NCBI GenBank assembly: GCA_947630575.1
Contig: CANRIB010000008.1
Coordinates: forward strand, 1-45,334
Length of the DNA stretch: 45,334 nucleotides
Origin: an uncultured Bacilli bacterium
GTDB lineage: Bacteria > Bacillota_I > Bacilli_A > RF39 > UBA660
Reading direction: 5' to 3'
Numbering within the stretch: position 1 is the first letter of the stretch; the number at the start of each line of letters is the position of its first letter. This document shows positions 18,422 through 25,806 of this stretch, piece after piece. Below the pieces are notes generated by a model, which was not told where the DNA came from, did not search any database, and saw only the letters and a program-made list of their open reading frames with translations. A program made the position numbers and the translations under genes.

Positions 18422-19867
18422 ATGAAAATAGAAAGGTTAAGTAAAGGAAAGAGTAAGAAAATAATAATAGCTATAATAACATTACTATTTATAATGGGAA
18501 TAATATATATAACAAATAGCAAAGCAAAATATCAAGTAACCAAAAGTGTACAAATAGTTAATGGAAATGTATCGTACAGTCCATATGATTTTAAAATAAT
18601 GGCTATGTACAAAAATGATGGAGGAGAGGATACTCCAATAACAGAAATACCTGAAAGTGGATATGCAATAGACGAAACTAAAAGTTATTGTATGAGAGGA
18701 AATCAAAAAATAAAGGGATTATTAAAAACCATAAATGGCTATCATACAATATCTAAATTACATACAAATGATAAATGTACTTTATATTTTAGTAAAATAC
18801 CTACAGCAGAAGATACTTTAGCAAATTTAAATCTTGGAAATTCTCTTGGAACAATAACAACAGTAACAGGACCAAGTTGTGGTTCTAGTAATACAACATG
18901 TTATTCGGGAGATAGCAAAACAAATAATATGAAACAGAATGGAATATATGATACAGTAGATGATTATGGTAAAAGTTATGTATTTAGAGGAGAAGTAGAT
19001 AATAACTGGGTCAAATTTGGTAAAGTAAATAATCAAGATATATGGTGGAGAATCATCCGAATAAATGGTAATGGAACAATAAGATTAATATATGCAGGGA
19101 CTGGTTCTTCTGCTCCTGTAACAAATACAAGTGTTACTCAGATAGGAACAAATGCATTTAATTCGACTTATGGCGATAATAGATATGTAGGATTTATGTA
19201 TGGAAGTAGTGTAGATACATATGAGCATACACATACAAACACTATTAAAAGTACAATAATGAGTCAATTAGAAACATGGTATGGAACAACTAATTTAAAT
19301 ACATTAGAAGCAAAAATAGATGTAGATACTGGATTTTGCAATGATAGAGGATTATCTGCAGCAAATCATGGAAATTATCAAGGTCCTGGAGGTGGTACAG
19401 GAACTACCCAAACAGCATATGCTCCATGGGATAGATTGTTGAAGAGTGGTACTACAGATGCAGATACAATTCAAAGACCATCATTAAAGTGTGCAAATCC
19501 AACAAGGGATTTGTTTACAGGACAAAATTCAAAAGGAGTAACAACATCAAGTGGAACAATAGTAGGAAATAAAAAATTAAAAAATCCAGTAGGTTTAATA
19601 ACTTCGGATGAAGTAGTATTAGCAGGAGGTTTTTTGTATCAAAATAATAATAAATACTGGTTATATACCGATCAAGCCTATTGGACAATGTCTCCGGGTT
19701 ACTTTATCGACAGCGGTGCTTACGTGTTCTATGTGTATTTTAGTGGCAACCTCAACGGCAACCTCGTGGACAACGCGTACTTCGGTGTGCGCCCAGTAAT
19801 AAATCTCTCTGCTGATACAACATTTACAGGGACAGGAAAATCAGGAAGTCCATTTGTACCAAGCTAA
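18422..19867 (+). CDS. Membrane-anchored C-type-lectin-like protein with a DGR-like variable region
   Basis: A 481-residue protein of no assigned function. Residues 13-31 are a membrane anchor and the rest is predicted outside. A domain with WWRIIRINGNGTIRLIYAG (near 210-230) is followed by a C-terminal segment YWTMSPGYF..GVRPVINLSAD (420-463), the pattern of C-type-lectin-like ligand-binding domains. Codons 426-455 (19697-19786) differ sharply from the rest: 26 of 30 end in C or T, none in A, and adenine falls to about 18% in 19691-19790 in a gene otherwise rich in A. This is what adenine-directed mutagenesis of a diversity-generating retroelement leaves. No reverse transcriptase or template repeat is in the window. 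RBS AGAGAGGA precedes ATG 18422. Confidence 0.75.
   Translation: MKIERLSKGKSKKIIIAIITLLFIMGIIYITNSKAKYQVTKSVQIVNGNVSYSPYDFKIMAMYKNDGGEDTPITEIPESGYAIDETKSYCMRGNQKIKGLLKTINGYHTISKLHTNDKCTLYFSKIPTAEDTLANLNLGNSLGTITTVTGPSCGSSNTTCYSGDSKTNNMKQNGIYDTVDDYGKSYVFRGEVDNNWVKFGKVNNQDIWWRIIRINGNGTIRLIYAGTGSSAPVTNTSVTQIGTNAFNSTYGDNRYVGFMYGSSVDTYEHTHTNTIKSTIMSQLETWYGTTNLNTLEAKIDVDTGFCNDRGLSAANHGNYQGPGGGTGTTQTAYAPWDRLLKSGTTDADTIQRPSLKCANPTRDLFTGQNSKGVTTSSGTIVGNKKLKNPVGLITSDEVVLAGGFLYQNNNKYWLYTDQAYWTMSPGYFIDSGAYVFYVYFSGNLNGNLVDNAYFGVRPVINLSADTTFTGTGKSGSPFVPS
19697..19786 (+). repeat. Candidate DGR variable repeat (VR)
   Basis: Hand counts: bases 19681-19800 are 50% G+C (19741-19800 alone 57%), against 23% in 19561-19620 of the same gene. 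NNY codons at surface positions alternate with fixed GTG, TTC and GGT codons, ending in the GC-rich GGTGTGCGCCC, where an initiation-of-mutagenic-homology element would be expected. Confidence 0.6.
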
Positions 19868-19959
19868 TGGGACAAATGGTAAAATACACTTTTCAAGGAG
19901 TGTCACGTGGTGCTATCAATTTAATTCTTGAATTTATATAACATTTAATATTTATAATC

Positions 19960-19996
19960 CTTGCCTAAGTCGCTCTAAACTTTATTCTTAGGCAAG
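19960..19996 (+). terminator. 10-bp perfect hairpin after the surface-protein gene
   Basis: CTTGCCTAAG (19960-19969) and CTTAGGCAAG (19987-19996) with a 17-base loop. Its right arm belongs to the 50-bp repeat that recurs at 43576. Confidence 0.6.
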
Positions 19997-20030
19997 TTTA
20001 AATTCCATGCGGGGATAATCTCCTCGTCTT
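19977..20030. repeat. 50-bp hairpin repeat, copy A
   Basis: Matches 43576-43628 with about four differences over 50 bases, beginning AAACTTTATTCTTAGGCAAG. It includes CGGGGA...TCCTCG, which keeps a 6-bp stem, followed by TCTTTTAATTTTC. Differences between copies largely preserve pairing. Read on the minus strand it can end an ORF as ..YPRMEFKLA, so a coding remnant is also possible. Confidence 0.75.
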
Positions 20031-20104
20031 TTAATTTTCTTTTTATTTCAAGTATAAAAAAATATATCTCGTAAATATTAATATTAGAAATGGAGTTGTA
20101 GTAC

Positions 20105-20620
20105 TTGAAATCAACTGGTGTTGTTAGAAGAATTGACGAACTAGGAAGAATAGTAATTCCAAAAGAAATAAGAAGAAATTTAGGCATCCATGATGGTGAA
20201 AATGTTGAAATATTTACTGAAAGTGACAGCATTATCCTAAAAAAACATAATCGCTTATCAACAATCTCAGATTTAGCCACTAAATTATGTAATATCATTT
20301 ATAATGAATTTAATTATAAAATAATTATCACGGACCGAGAAAAAGTCTTAACAACCTGTGGTATTCCTGAAGACTTAAATAATGCTCTTCTCTCTCAAGA
20401 ATATTTAACTATAATTGAAGAAAGAGAAATAAAACAGGAAGAAAACTATACTTTAAAAATAAACAATACCGAATTAACTGGGCATTTTTTATTTATTCCT
20501 ATAATTTCTCTTAATGATAGTCTAGGCTTAATCATAATTTATTCTGAAAATCTTTTTACTAATGAATTATATATTGGTAAACTTATCTCTAGCATTCTCG
20601 CTAGCAAACTTGACATTTAA
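20105..20620 (+). CDS. spoVT: SpoVT/AbrB-family transcription regulator
   Basis: A 171-residue regulator. The N-terminal swapped-hairpin AbrB domain MKSTGVVRRIDELGRIVIPK and EIRRNLGIHDGENVEIF is very close to B. subtilis SpoVT, and the length leaves a GAF-like C-terminal domain as in that protein. SpoVT controls forespore genes late in sporulation. The start is TTG 20105 with GGAG eight bases before. Its place after pth-mfd matches B. subtilis once the inserted island is removed. The last codons overlap the -35 of the metG leader promoter. Confidence 0.9.
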   Translation: MKSTGVVRRIDELGRIVIPKEIRRNLGIHDGENVEIFTESDSIILKKHNRLSTISDLATKLCNIIYNEFNYKIIITDREKVLTTCGIPEDLNNALLSQEYLTIIEEREIKQEENYTLKINNTELTGHFLFIPIISLNDSLGLIIIYSENLFTNELYIGKLISSILASKLDI

Positions 20621-20638
20621 GTAAAATTCGCATATAAT
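20610..20638 (+). promoter_or_regulatory. metG leader promoter
   Basis: Consensus TTGACA (20610-20615), 17-base spacer, TATAAT (20633-20638). The -35 ends inside the final codons of spoVT. Confidence 0.9.
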
Positions 20639-20644
20639 AAAAGA

Positions 20645-20826
20645 GCTTAAATGTTGAAGGAATGAGTATATATTATTTATGTTAAGAAAGTTCGTGGAAG
20701 ATGTAAACGAATCTTAAATAATATAGAAGATGACTCTGGAGTTTAATCGATTTACTCGCGTTAAGAGTTAAAGCGCATGAAAAAATCATGAATTAAGGTG
20801 GTACCGCGGTTATTTCGCCCTTAGTT
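20645..20826 (+). promoter_or_regulatory. T-box riboswitch, methionine specifier
   Basis: The T-box sequence AAGGTGGTACCGCG is at 20795-20808. Stem I has an 11-bp stem (20669-20679 with 20715-20725) flanked by AGTA (20665-20668) and GAAG, the two sides of the specifier loop. The specifier is ATG (20730-20732) followed by A. Uncharged tRNA-Met would therefore induce metG. I do not see a strong T-run after the T-box, so control could be by weak termination or at translation. Confidence 0.93.
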
Positions 20827-20860
20827 TATGGTTTTTATTTGTTTTAAAGGAGGATTTAAA

Positions 20861-22390
20861 ATGCCAGAAAAATATTATATTACTACCCCTATTTATTATC
20901 CTAGTGCTAACTTTCATATAGGACATTGTTATACCACCATTATTGCCGATGCTATCGCGCGTTATAAAAGGATGACTGGTTATGATGTTTTCTTCCAAAC
21001 TGGTACTGACGAACATGGTGAAAAAATTGAAAAGAAAGCGAAAGAAGCCGGAGTAAGTCCTAAAGAATATGTTGATAAAATAATTGAGGATGCTAAAGAT
21101 TTATGGGCATCTCTGGGCATTTCTTATGATTATTTTATTCGGACAACCGACAAAAATCATGAAGTCGCCGTGCAAAAAATATTCAAAAAGTTATATGAAC
21201 AAGGAGATATTTACAAAGGTTCATATGAAGGTTTATACTGCGTCCCCTGTGAATCATTTTGGACTGAAAGTCAAGCTGTAGATGGTAAATGTCCCGACTG
21301 TGGTAGAGAAGTAAAAATGGTTAGTGAAGAAGCCTATTTCTTTAAATTATCTAAATATCAAGATCAATTAATTAAATTTTATGACGAACATCCTGATTTT
21401 ATTTTACCCTTATCCCGTAAAAATGAAATGTTAAACAATTTTATTAAACCTGGTCTAGAGGATTTATGTGTATCCCGTACGAGCTTTAAATGGGGTATTC
21501 CTGTTGATTTTGACCCTAATCATGTTGTTTATGTTTGGATTGATGCTTTAACCAATTATATAACCTCTTTAGGTTATCCTGATGTAAATAATGAATTATT
21601 TAAAAAATATTGGCCGGCAGACCTTCATTTAGTTGGTAAAGAAATCGTGAGATTCCACACGATTATTTGGCCTTGTATGTTAATGGCTTTAGATTTACCT
21701 CTACCCCATCAAGTATTTGGTCATGGTTGGTTAAAAATTGATGGAGGCAAAATATCTAAAAGTTTAGGTAACTATAAAGACCCTCGCGAATATATTAAAG
21801 CTTATGGAGTAGATGCCGTAAGATATTATGCTCTAAGAGAAGTCCCTTTTGGTAATGATGGTAATTTCTCCGAAGAAGCTCTTATTTCTCGTACTAATGC
21901 TGATTTAGCTAATACTTTAGGTAATTTAGTTAATCGTACTATTAGTATGGCTCACAAATATTTTGATGGAGTAACCTCTAACCCTAAAATAAATGAAGAA
22001 ATAGATAACAATTTAATTTCTAAAGTTACATCTTTAAAAGAAATTGTGGAAACCAAAATGAACGAATTAAAAGTTAATGAAGCTATTGACGAAATCATGG
22101 ATGTACTTCGTCTTTGCAATAAATATATTGATGAAACAACCCCATGGACTTTAGCTAAAGATGAAACTAAAAAAAATCGTCTAGCAACTGTTTTATATAA
22201 TTTACTTGAAAGTATTAGAATATGTGCTATTCTCTTAAGTCCCTTTATTCCTGATACTTCTAATAATATTTTATTAGAACTTAATACTAAAAAAACTGAT
22301 TATGCAAGTATTGAATTTGGTTCTTTAGAAGAAAACTTACAATTAAATGAACCAAAAATCTTATTTAATCGTATTGAAATAAAAAATTAA
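20861..22390 (+). CDS. metG: Methionyl-tRNA synthetase
   Basis: Charges tRNA-Met, including the initiator. The 509-residue class I enzyme has HIGH (residues 19-22), a CPxCG-type zinc knuckle (CVPCESFWTES, CPDCG), and KISKS (297-301). It ends at the anticodon-binding domain without the C-terminal EMAP/tRNA-binding extension found in many longer MetRS. ATG 20861 follows AAAGGAGG. It is controlled by the upstream Met T-box. Confidence 0.96.
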   Translation: MPEKYYITTPIYYPSANFHIGHCYTTIIADAIARYKRMTGYDVFFQTGTDEHGEKIEKKAKEAGVSPKEYVDKIIEDAKDLWASLGISYDYFIRTTDKNHEVAVQKIFKKLYEQGDIYKGSYEGLYCVPCESFWTESQAVDGKCPDCGREVKMVSEEAYFFKLSKYQDQLIKFYDEHPDFILPLSRKNEMLNNFIKPGLEDLCVSRTSFKWGIPVDFDPNHVVYVWIDALTNYITSLGYPDVNNELFKKYWPADLHLVGKEIVRFHTIIWPCMLMALDLPLPHQVFGHGWLKIDGGKISKSLGNYKDPREYIKAYGVDAVRYYALREVPFGNDGNFSEEALISRTNADLANTLGNLVNRTISMAHKYFDGVTSNPKINEEIDNNLISKVTSLKEIVETKMNELKVNEAIDEIMDVLRLCNKYIDETTPWTLAKDETKKNRLATVLYNLLESIRICAILLSPFIPDTSNNILLELNTKKTDYASIEFGSLEENLQLNEPKILFNRIEIKN

Positions 22391-22412
22391 TTGCCTAAAA
22401 AGCAATTTTTTT
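22389..22412. terminator. Bidirectional terminator metG/mntP
   Basis: AATTGC (22389-22394) and GCAATT (22402-22407) with a 7-base loop, T-rich on the plus side. It lies between the convergent ends of metG and mntP. Confidence 0.65.
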
Positions 22413-22944
22413 AAATTAAATGAATTACTCCTAAAACAAGAAGAATAACAATACCTATAATATTAGCATAAGTTCCAAGTATTTTATTCGCATATTTTCC
22501 AATAATAATTCCTCCCAAAGTAAATAAAAAACTACATAAACTGAATATACTCATTGCAAGATACTTACTATTTGTAATCGCTTTTATTCCAATTCCTACT
22601 GAAAAACTATCAATACTAACCCCTAAAGCAAACAAAAACATCCCCATAAGTGTTAAATTAAACTTTTCTTCTTCATGTTTAATAACATCAATAAGCATTT
22701 GTATTGCAATAAATATCAGAATAATACCTAAAAGTATTCCTGATTTTAACTCAAATAATTGAACCAACTTATCCCCCAGTATCATCCCTATAAAAGGCAT
22801 TATAAAATGCATAACACCCACAATTAAAGATAATTCTAAAGCTTTTTTATTAGAAACATTAAACATCCCTACACTTAAAGACAACGAAAAAGTATCCATA
22901 CTAAGTGCTATCCCAATTAAAATAATACTAAATAATTGTCCCAT
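22411..22944 (-). CDS. mntP: MntP-like manganese efflux pump
   Basis: A 177-residue membrane protein with about six hydrophobic segments. It carries the two family repeats ALSMDTFSLSLSVG (13-26) and ALGVSIDSFSVGIGI, each with the conserved Asp. MntP proteins export Mn(II). The related sporulation protein YtaF is the main alternative, and the neighbouring spoIIR gives some weight to it. AGGAGG precedes the ATG, but that site lies in the descending arm of a terminator-like hairpin. No yybP-ykoY manganese riboswitch is recognisable. Confidence 0.8.
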   Translation of the reverse strand: MGQLFSIILIGIALSMDTFSLSLSVGMFNVSNKKALELSLIVGVMHFIMPFIGMILGDKLVQLFELKSGILLGIILIFIAIQMLIDVIKHEEEKFNLTLMGMFLFALGVSIDSFSVGIGIKAITNSKYLAMSIFSLCSFLFTLGGIIIGKYANKILGTYANIIGIVILLVLGVIHLI

Positions 22945-22977
22945 AAAAAAGCCTCCTAAAAAAATTTATTAGGAAGC
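22945..22977 (-). terminator. spoIIR terminator overlapping the mntP ribosome site
   Basis: On the minus strand GCTTCCTAA (22977-22969) pairs with TTAGGAGGC (22959-22951, one G-T), then TTTTTT and the mntP ATG. The mntP AGGAGG is inside the 3' arm, so the hairpin can both end spoIIR RNA and hide the mntP start. Confidence 0.65.
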
Positions 22978-22985
22978 TATCCATT

Positions 22986-23489
22986 TTAGAACTTATCTAA
23001 TAATTCTTTAACATATAACTTATATTCTACTTCTCCCACATCTTCTCTTTCATTATCTAACAAACATAAAGGCGGAAATAAAACACACCAGAAATTATCC
23101 CCTAAACCCTCTCCTAAAGTTATAACTAAAGATTCATAATTACCTTTAGGATATATAACTCCTTTATAATTTTTAGTAGGAAAATAATTATATCCATAAT
23201 TTATCTTATATTTAACATTATAACTATCTACAATATTTTCAATTTTATTAATATTATTCTTTAAAATATAATCTACATCTTGAGTATTTTTCGCATCTTT
23301 AATTAATGTATATATATCTTTTTCAATTTTATCTTTAATTATTAACTTTTCTTGTTGATCTTTAATACTATTACTATTAGCAACTACCCTAAATCTAATC
23401 GCATTATTAGGAATTAAAATATCTTTTTCTTTAGTATTAAAAATCATAATTAAACTAAATATAAATAAAATAATAATTATTTTTTTCAA
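22986..23489 (-). CDS. spoIIR: Stage II sporulation protein R
   Basis: SpoIIR is secreted by the forespore and triggers SpoIIGA to cleave pro-sigma-E in the mother cell. The 167-residue protein has an N-terminal hydrophobic segment (residues 2-17), the family block IPNNAIRFRVVANSNSIKDQ (26-45), and the diagnostic GEGLGDNFWCVLFPPLCLLD near the C-terminus. It is shorter than the B. subtilis protein. The start is TTG 23489 with GGTGAT upstream. Its presence argues for a sporulation programme in this organism. Confidence 0.92.
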   Translation of the reverse strand: MKKIIIILFIFSLIMIFNTKEKDILIPNNAIRFRVVANSNSIKDQQEKLIIKDKIEKDIYTLIKDAKNTQDVDYILKNNINKIENIVDSYNVKYKINYGYNYFPTKNYKGVIYPKGNYESLVITLGEGLGDNFWCVLFPPLCLLDNEREDVGEVEYKLYVKELLDKF

Positions 23490-23601
23490 ATTTAATCACC
23501 TAAATTTATTAAGTAAAAAAATAATTATTTTATTCAAATAATTTATTTTTTCATTAAATGAAAAATATCTTAATTTTAACCAATGATTAACACTAAAAAG
23601 A

Positions 23602-23631
23602 TTGACAAAAACCTATTTTTTAAGATATAGT
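23602..23631 (+). promoter_or_regulatory. murA promoter
   Basis: TTGACA (23602-23607), 18-base spacer, TATAGT (23626-23631), giving a leader of about 95 bases before murA. A 7-bp hairpin (23690-23696 with 23703-23709) sits in the leader just before the ribosome site. Confidence 0.7.
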
Positions 23632-23735
23632 ATATTTGGTAATTTATAAAAAATTATAGCACCAAAAAAAATATAAAACATAAAAAATAGTATAAGAGCC
23701 TACTTATACCACATAGAAGTAAGGGTGTGTTAAAC

Positions 23736-24989
23736 ATGAAACAAATGATAATTGAAGGTGAGCATAAATTAACAGGAACAATTGAAATTGGTGGTGCCAA
23801 AAATAGTGCTGTTGCCTTAATCCCGGCGGCCATATTAGCAAATGGCATATGCACTATTAAAAATGTTCCTAATATCTCCGACCGTGATGCTTTAATTGAT
23901 ATTTTAGAGTTATTAAATTGTAAAGTAACATTAAATAATAATGAATTAATAATTGATTCTACAAACTTAAAAAATACTTCCATTGGGGCTAAATTATCTA
24001 ATCGCTTAAGAGCTTCCTATTATTTTATGGGAGCCTTATTAGGTCGTGAAAAATATGTTGAAATTCATATTCCGGGCGGTTGTAATATTGGTTCTCGTCC
24101 CATTGATATGCACTTAGAAGGATTTAAAGCGCTTGGTGCCACCATCGAAACACATGGGGATAAATATATTTTATCTGCCAAAAAACTTACTGGAACTGAT
24201 ATTTTTCTTAGATTCCAAAGTGTCGGGGCCACAATTAATTTAATGCTCGCGAGTGTTTATGCTGAAGGAAAAACTATTATTCATAATGCTGCATGTGAAG
24301 CCGAAATAATTAATATCGCTGATTTTCTAAATAATATGGGTGCTAATATCAAAGGAGCCGGAACAAGCACAATCACTATCACCGGTCCTACTAACCATCA
24401 TGATGCCGAAATAACTGTTTTACCAGACCGAATAGAAGCTGGAACTTATATTATTTTAGGTGCTTTATGTGGCGAAAATTTATGTATTAAAAATATTGTT
24501 CCCGAGCATTTAGAAGCTCTCACCACTAAATTAAAAGAAATGGGTGCCAATATTAAAATAAACTCCGATAATATTGTTTTAAATGCTACTAAAAATTTAA
24601 AACCAATAAATATTAAAACTTTAGTATATCCCGGATTTCCTACGGATATAGGTCAACCTATGAGTGTTCTTTTAACTCAAGCAAATGGTACATCTTTATT
24701 TGAAGAAACTATCTGGGAAAACCGTATGGGGCATGTTCCATCTTTAAATAAAATGGGTGCTAATATCAAAGTAAATGGCATGAGTGCTATCATTGAAGGT
24801 CCAACCAAATTAAAAGGTAAAGAAGTTATTGCAACTGACCTAAGAGGTGGTGCCGCCCTAGTAATCGCTGGTTTAATCGCTGAAGGAACAACCACCATCA
24901 CTGATGTTGAACATATCTTAAGAGGTTATGAAAACATAGTTTCTAAACTAACTAAGGTCGGTGCTAAAATTGAACTTAAAGAAATATAG
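23736..24989 (+). CDS. murA: UDP-N-acetylglucosamine 1-carboxyvinyltransferase
   Basis: MurA transfers enolpyruvate from PEP to UDP-GlcNAc, the first committed step of peptidoglycan synthesis. The 417-residue protein has GAKNSAVAL with catalytic Lys22, and IPGGCNIGSRPIDMHL with the fosfomycin-target cysteine Cys116, so sensitivity to fosfomycin at the target is expected. The C-terminal DLRGGAALVIAGL block is standard. ATG 23736 follows AAGGGTG; a GTG at 23727 lies on that site. A cell wall is thus implied. Low-GC Gram-positives often have two copies; only one is in this window. Confidence 0.95.
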   Translation: MKQMIIEGEHKLTGTIEIGGAKNSAVALIPAAILANGICTIKNVPNISDRDALIDILELLNCKVTLNNNELIIDSTNLKNTSIGAKLSNRLRASYYFMGALLGREKYVEIHIPGGCNIGSRPIDMHLEGFKALGATIETHGDKYILSAKKLTGTDIFLRFQSVGATINLMLASVYAEGKTIIHNAACEAEIINIADFLNNMGANIKGAGTSTITITGPTNHHDAEITVLPDRIEAGTYIILGALCGENLCIKNIVPEHLEALTTKLKEMGANIKINSDNIVLNATKNLKPINIKTLVYPGFPTDIGQPMSVLLTQANGTSLFEETIWENRMGHVPSLNKMGANIKVNGMSAIIEGPTKLKGKEVIATDLRGGAALVIAGLIAEGTTTITDVEHILRGYENIVSKLTKVGAKIELKEI

Positions 24990-25020
24990 TATATTGTACT
25001 ATATTTTTTTGAGGTGTTTT

Positions 25021-25692
25021 ATGAAAAAAAAGCTCATAATCCTAACAATTATCTCTATTATTTCCACTTTTTTTATTTATAACCTAACCCATAATGATGA
25101 TATTACTATTGTTTCTTTAGGCGATGGTTTATCGCTTGGTATGACTTCTTATAATATTAAAGGTAAAAGTTTTAATGATTATTTAAAAGAAGAATATGCC
25201 AACAAACATAAATTAAAAAAATATATCCCTGATTTTGCCCATCAAAACCAAACTATTAAAGAATTAATTTATGAAATAAAAGAAAATAAAGCCTTAATAA
25301 TAAATAATAAAAAAATAGAAATAAAACAAGCTATTCATGAAGCTAATATCTTAACCATTGCCATCGGACTTGATGAACTATCCAAAATAAGTATAACTCC
25401 TCAAATAAGAAGAGAATTTACTGAAGATTTAAAAGAATTATTAAGCCAAATTAAAGCTTTAAATAACAATAAAGTCTTTGTTATAAGCATTTATTCAACA
25501 AAAGACCATGATTTATTAACTACATCCAAAATAAATGCCATTATAAGAGATATTACATTATCTAATTCTTTTAATTTTATTGATCTAAGTGATATTATAA
25601 ATGAATCATACTTTTTTAATTCCAATAGTTATTATATAAATTATGAAGGTCATAAAAAAATATATGAAAAAATAAAACAAGTTTTAAACTAA
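25021..25692 (+). CDS. SGNH-hydrolase-like membrane-anchored protein, active site degenerate
   Basis: A 223-residue protein with an N-terminal membrane anchor or signal (residues 4-20) and an SGNH/GDSL fold outside. Block I reads VSLGDGLSLG (31-40): the nucleophilic Ser of GDS is Gly36. The C-terminal block normally DxxHPNxxGY reads NSYYINYEGH, so the catalytic Asp and His also appear replaced. It is therefore likely inactive as an esterase, perhaps a binding protein. GAGGTG precedes ATG 25021. It follows murA by 31 bases and is probably cotranscribed with it. Confidence 0.7.
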   Translation: MKKKLIILTIISIISTFFIYNLTHNDDITIVSLGDGLSLGMTSYNIKGKSFNDYLKEEYANKHKLKKYIPDFAHQNQTIKELIYEIKENKALIINNKKIEIKQAIHEANILTIAIGLDELSKISITPQIRREFTEDLKELLSQIKALNNNKVFVISIYSTKDHDLLTTSKINAIIRDITLSNSFNFIDLSDIINESYFFNSNSYYINYEGHKKIYEKIKQVLN

Positions 25693-25710
25693 TAAATTAT
25701 CTTAAAAATA

Positions 25711-25739
25711 TTGCTCCTCTTAACTACATTTAGTATAAT
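25711..25739 (+). promoter_or_regulatory. Promoter ahead of the nuclease-helicase leader
   Basis: TTGCTC (25711-25716), 17-base spacer, TATAAT (25734-25739). Transcription would start near 25746, directly before a terminator hairpin. Confidence 0.7.
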
Positions 25740-25754
25740 TAAATTATTAAAGGG

Positions 25755-25792
25755 CTAGTAAAGACTTTAAAGTTTTTTACTAGTCTTTTTTT
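25755..25792 (+). terminator. Intrinsic terminator in the nuclease-helicase leader
   Basis: CTAGTAAA (25755-25762) pairs with TTTACTAG (25776-25783), the loop holds the palindrome ACTTTAAAGT, and TCTTTTTTT follows. The ribosome site AGGAG of the next gene starts immediately after the T-run. Confidence 0.85.
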
Positions 25793-25806
25793 AGGAGTTG
25801 ATATTT

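Noticed and set aside
18485-19267. Several minus-strand ORFs rich in Y, S, C and I within the surface-protein gene
   Set aside because: They are antisense shadows of an AT-rich coding sequence.
19901-19910. CACGTG in TGTCACGTGG as a sixth parS site
   Set aside because: Only the central hexamer and few flanking bases match; the conserved TTTC and GAAA arms are absent.
19975-20298. 107-residue ORF on the minus strand over spoVT and repeat copy A
   Set aside because: It is antisense to the well-supported spoVT start and lacks a ribosome site; only its tail crosses the repeat.
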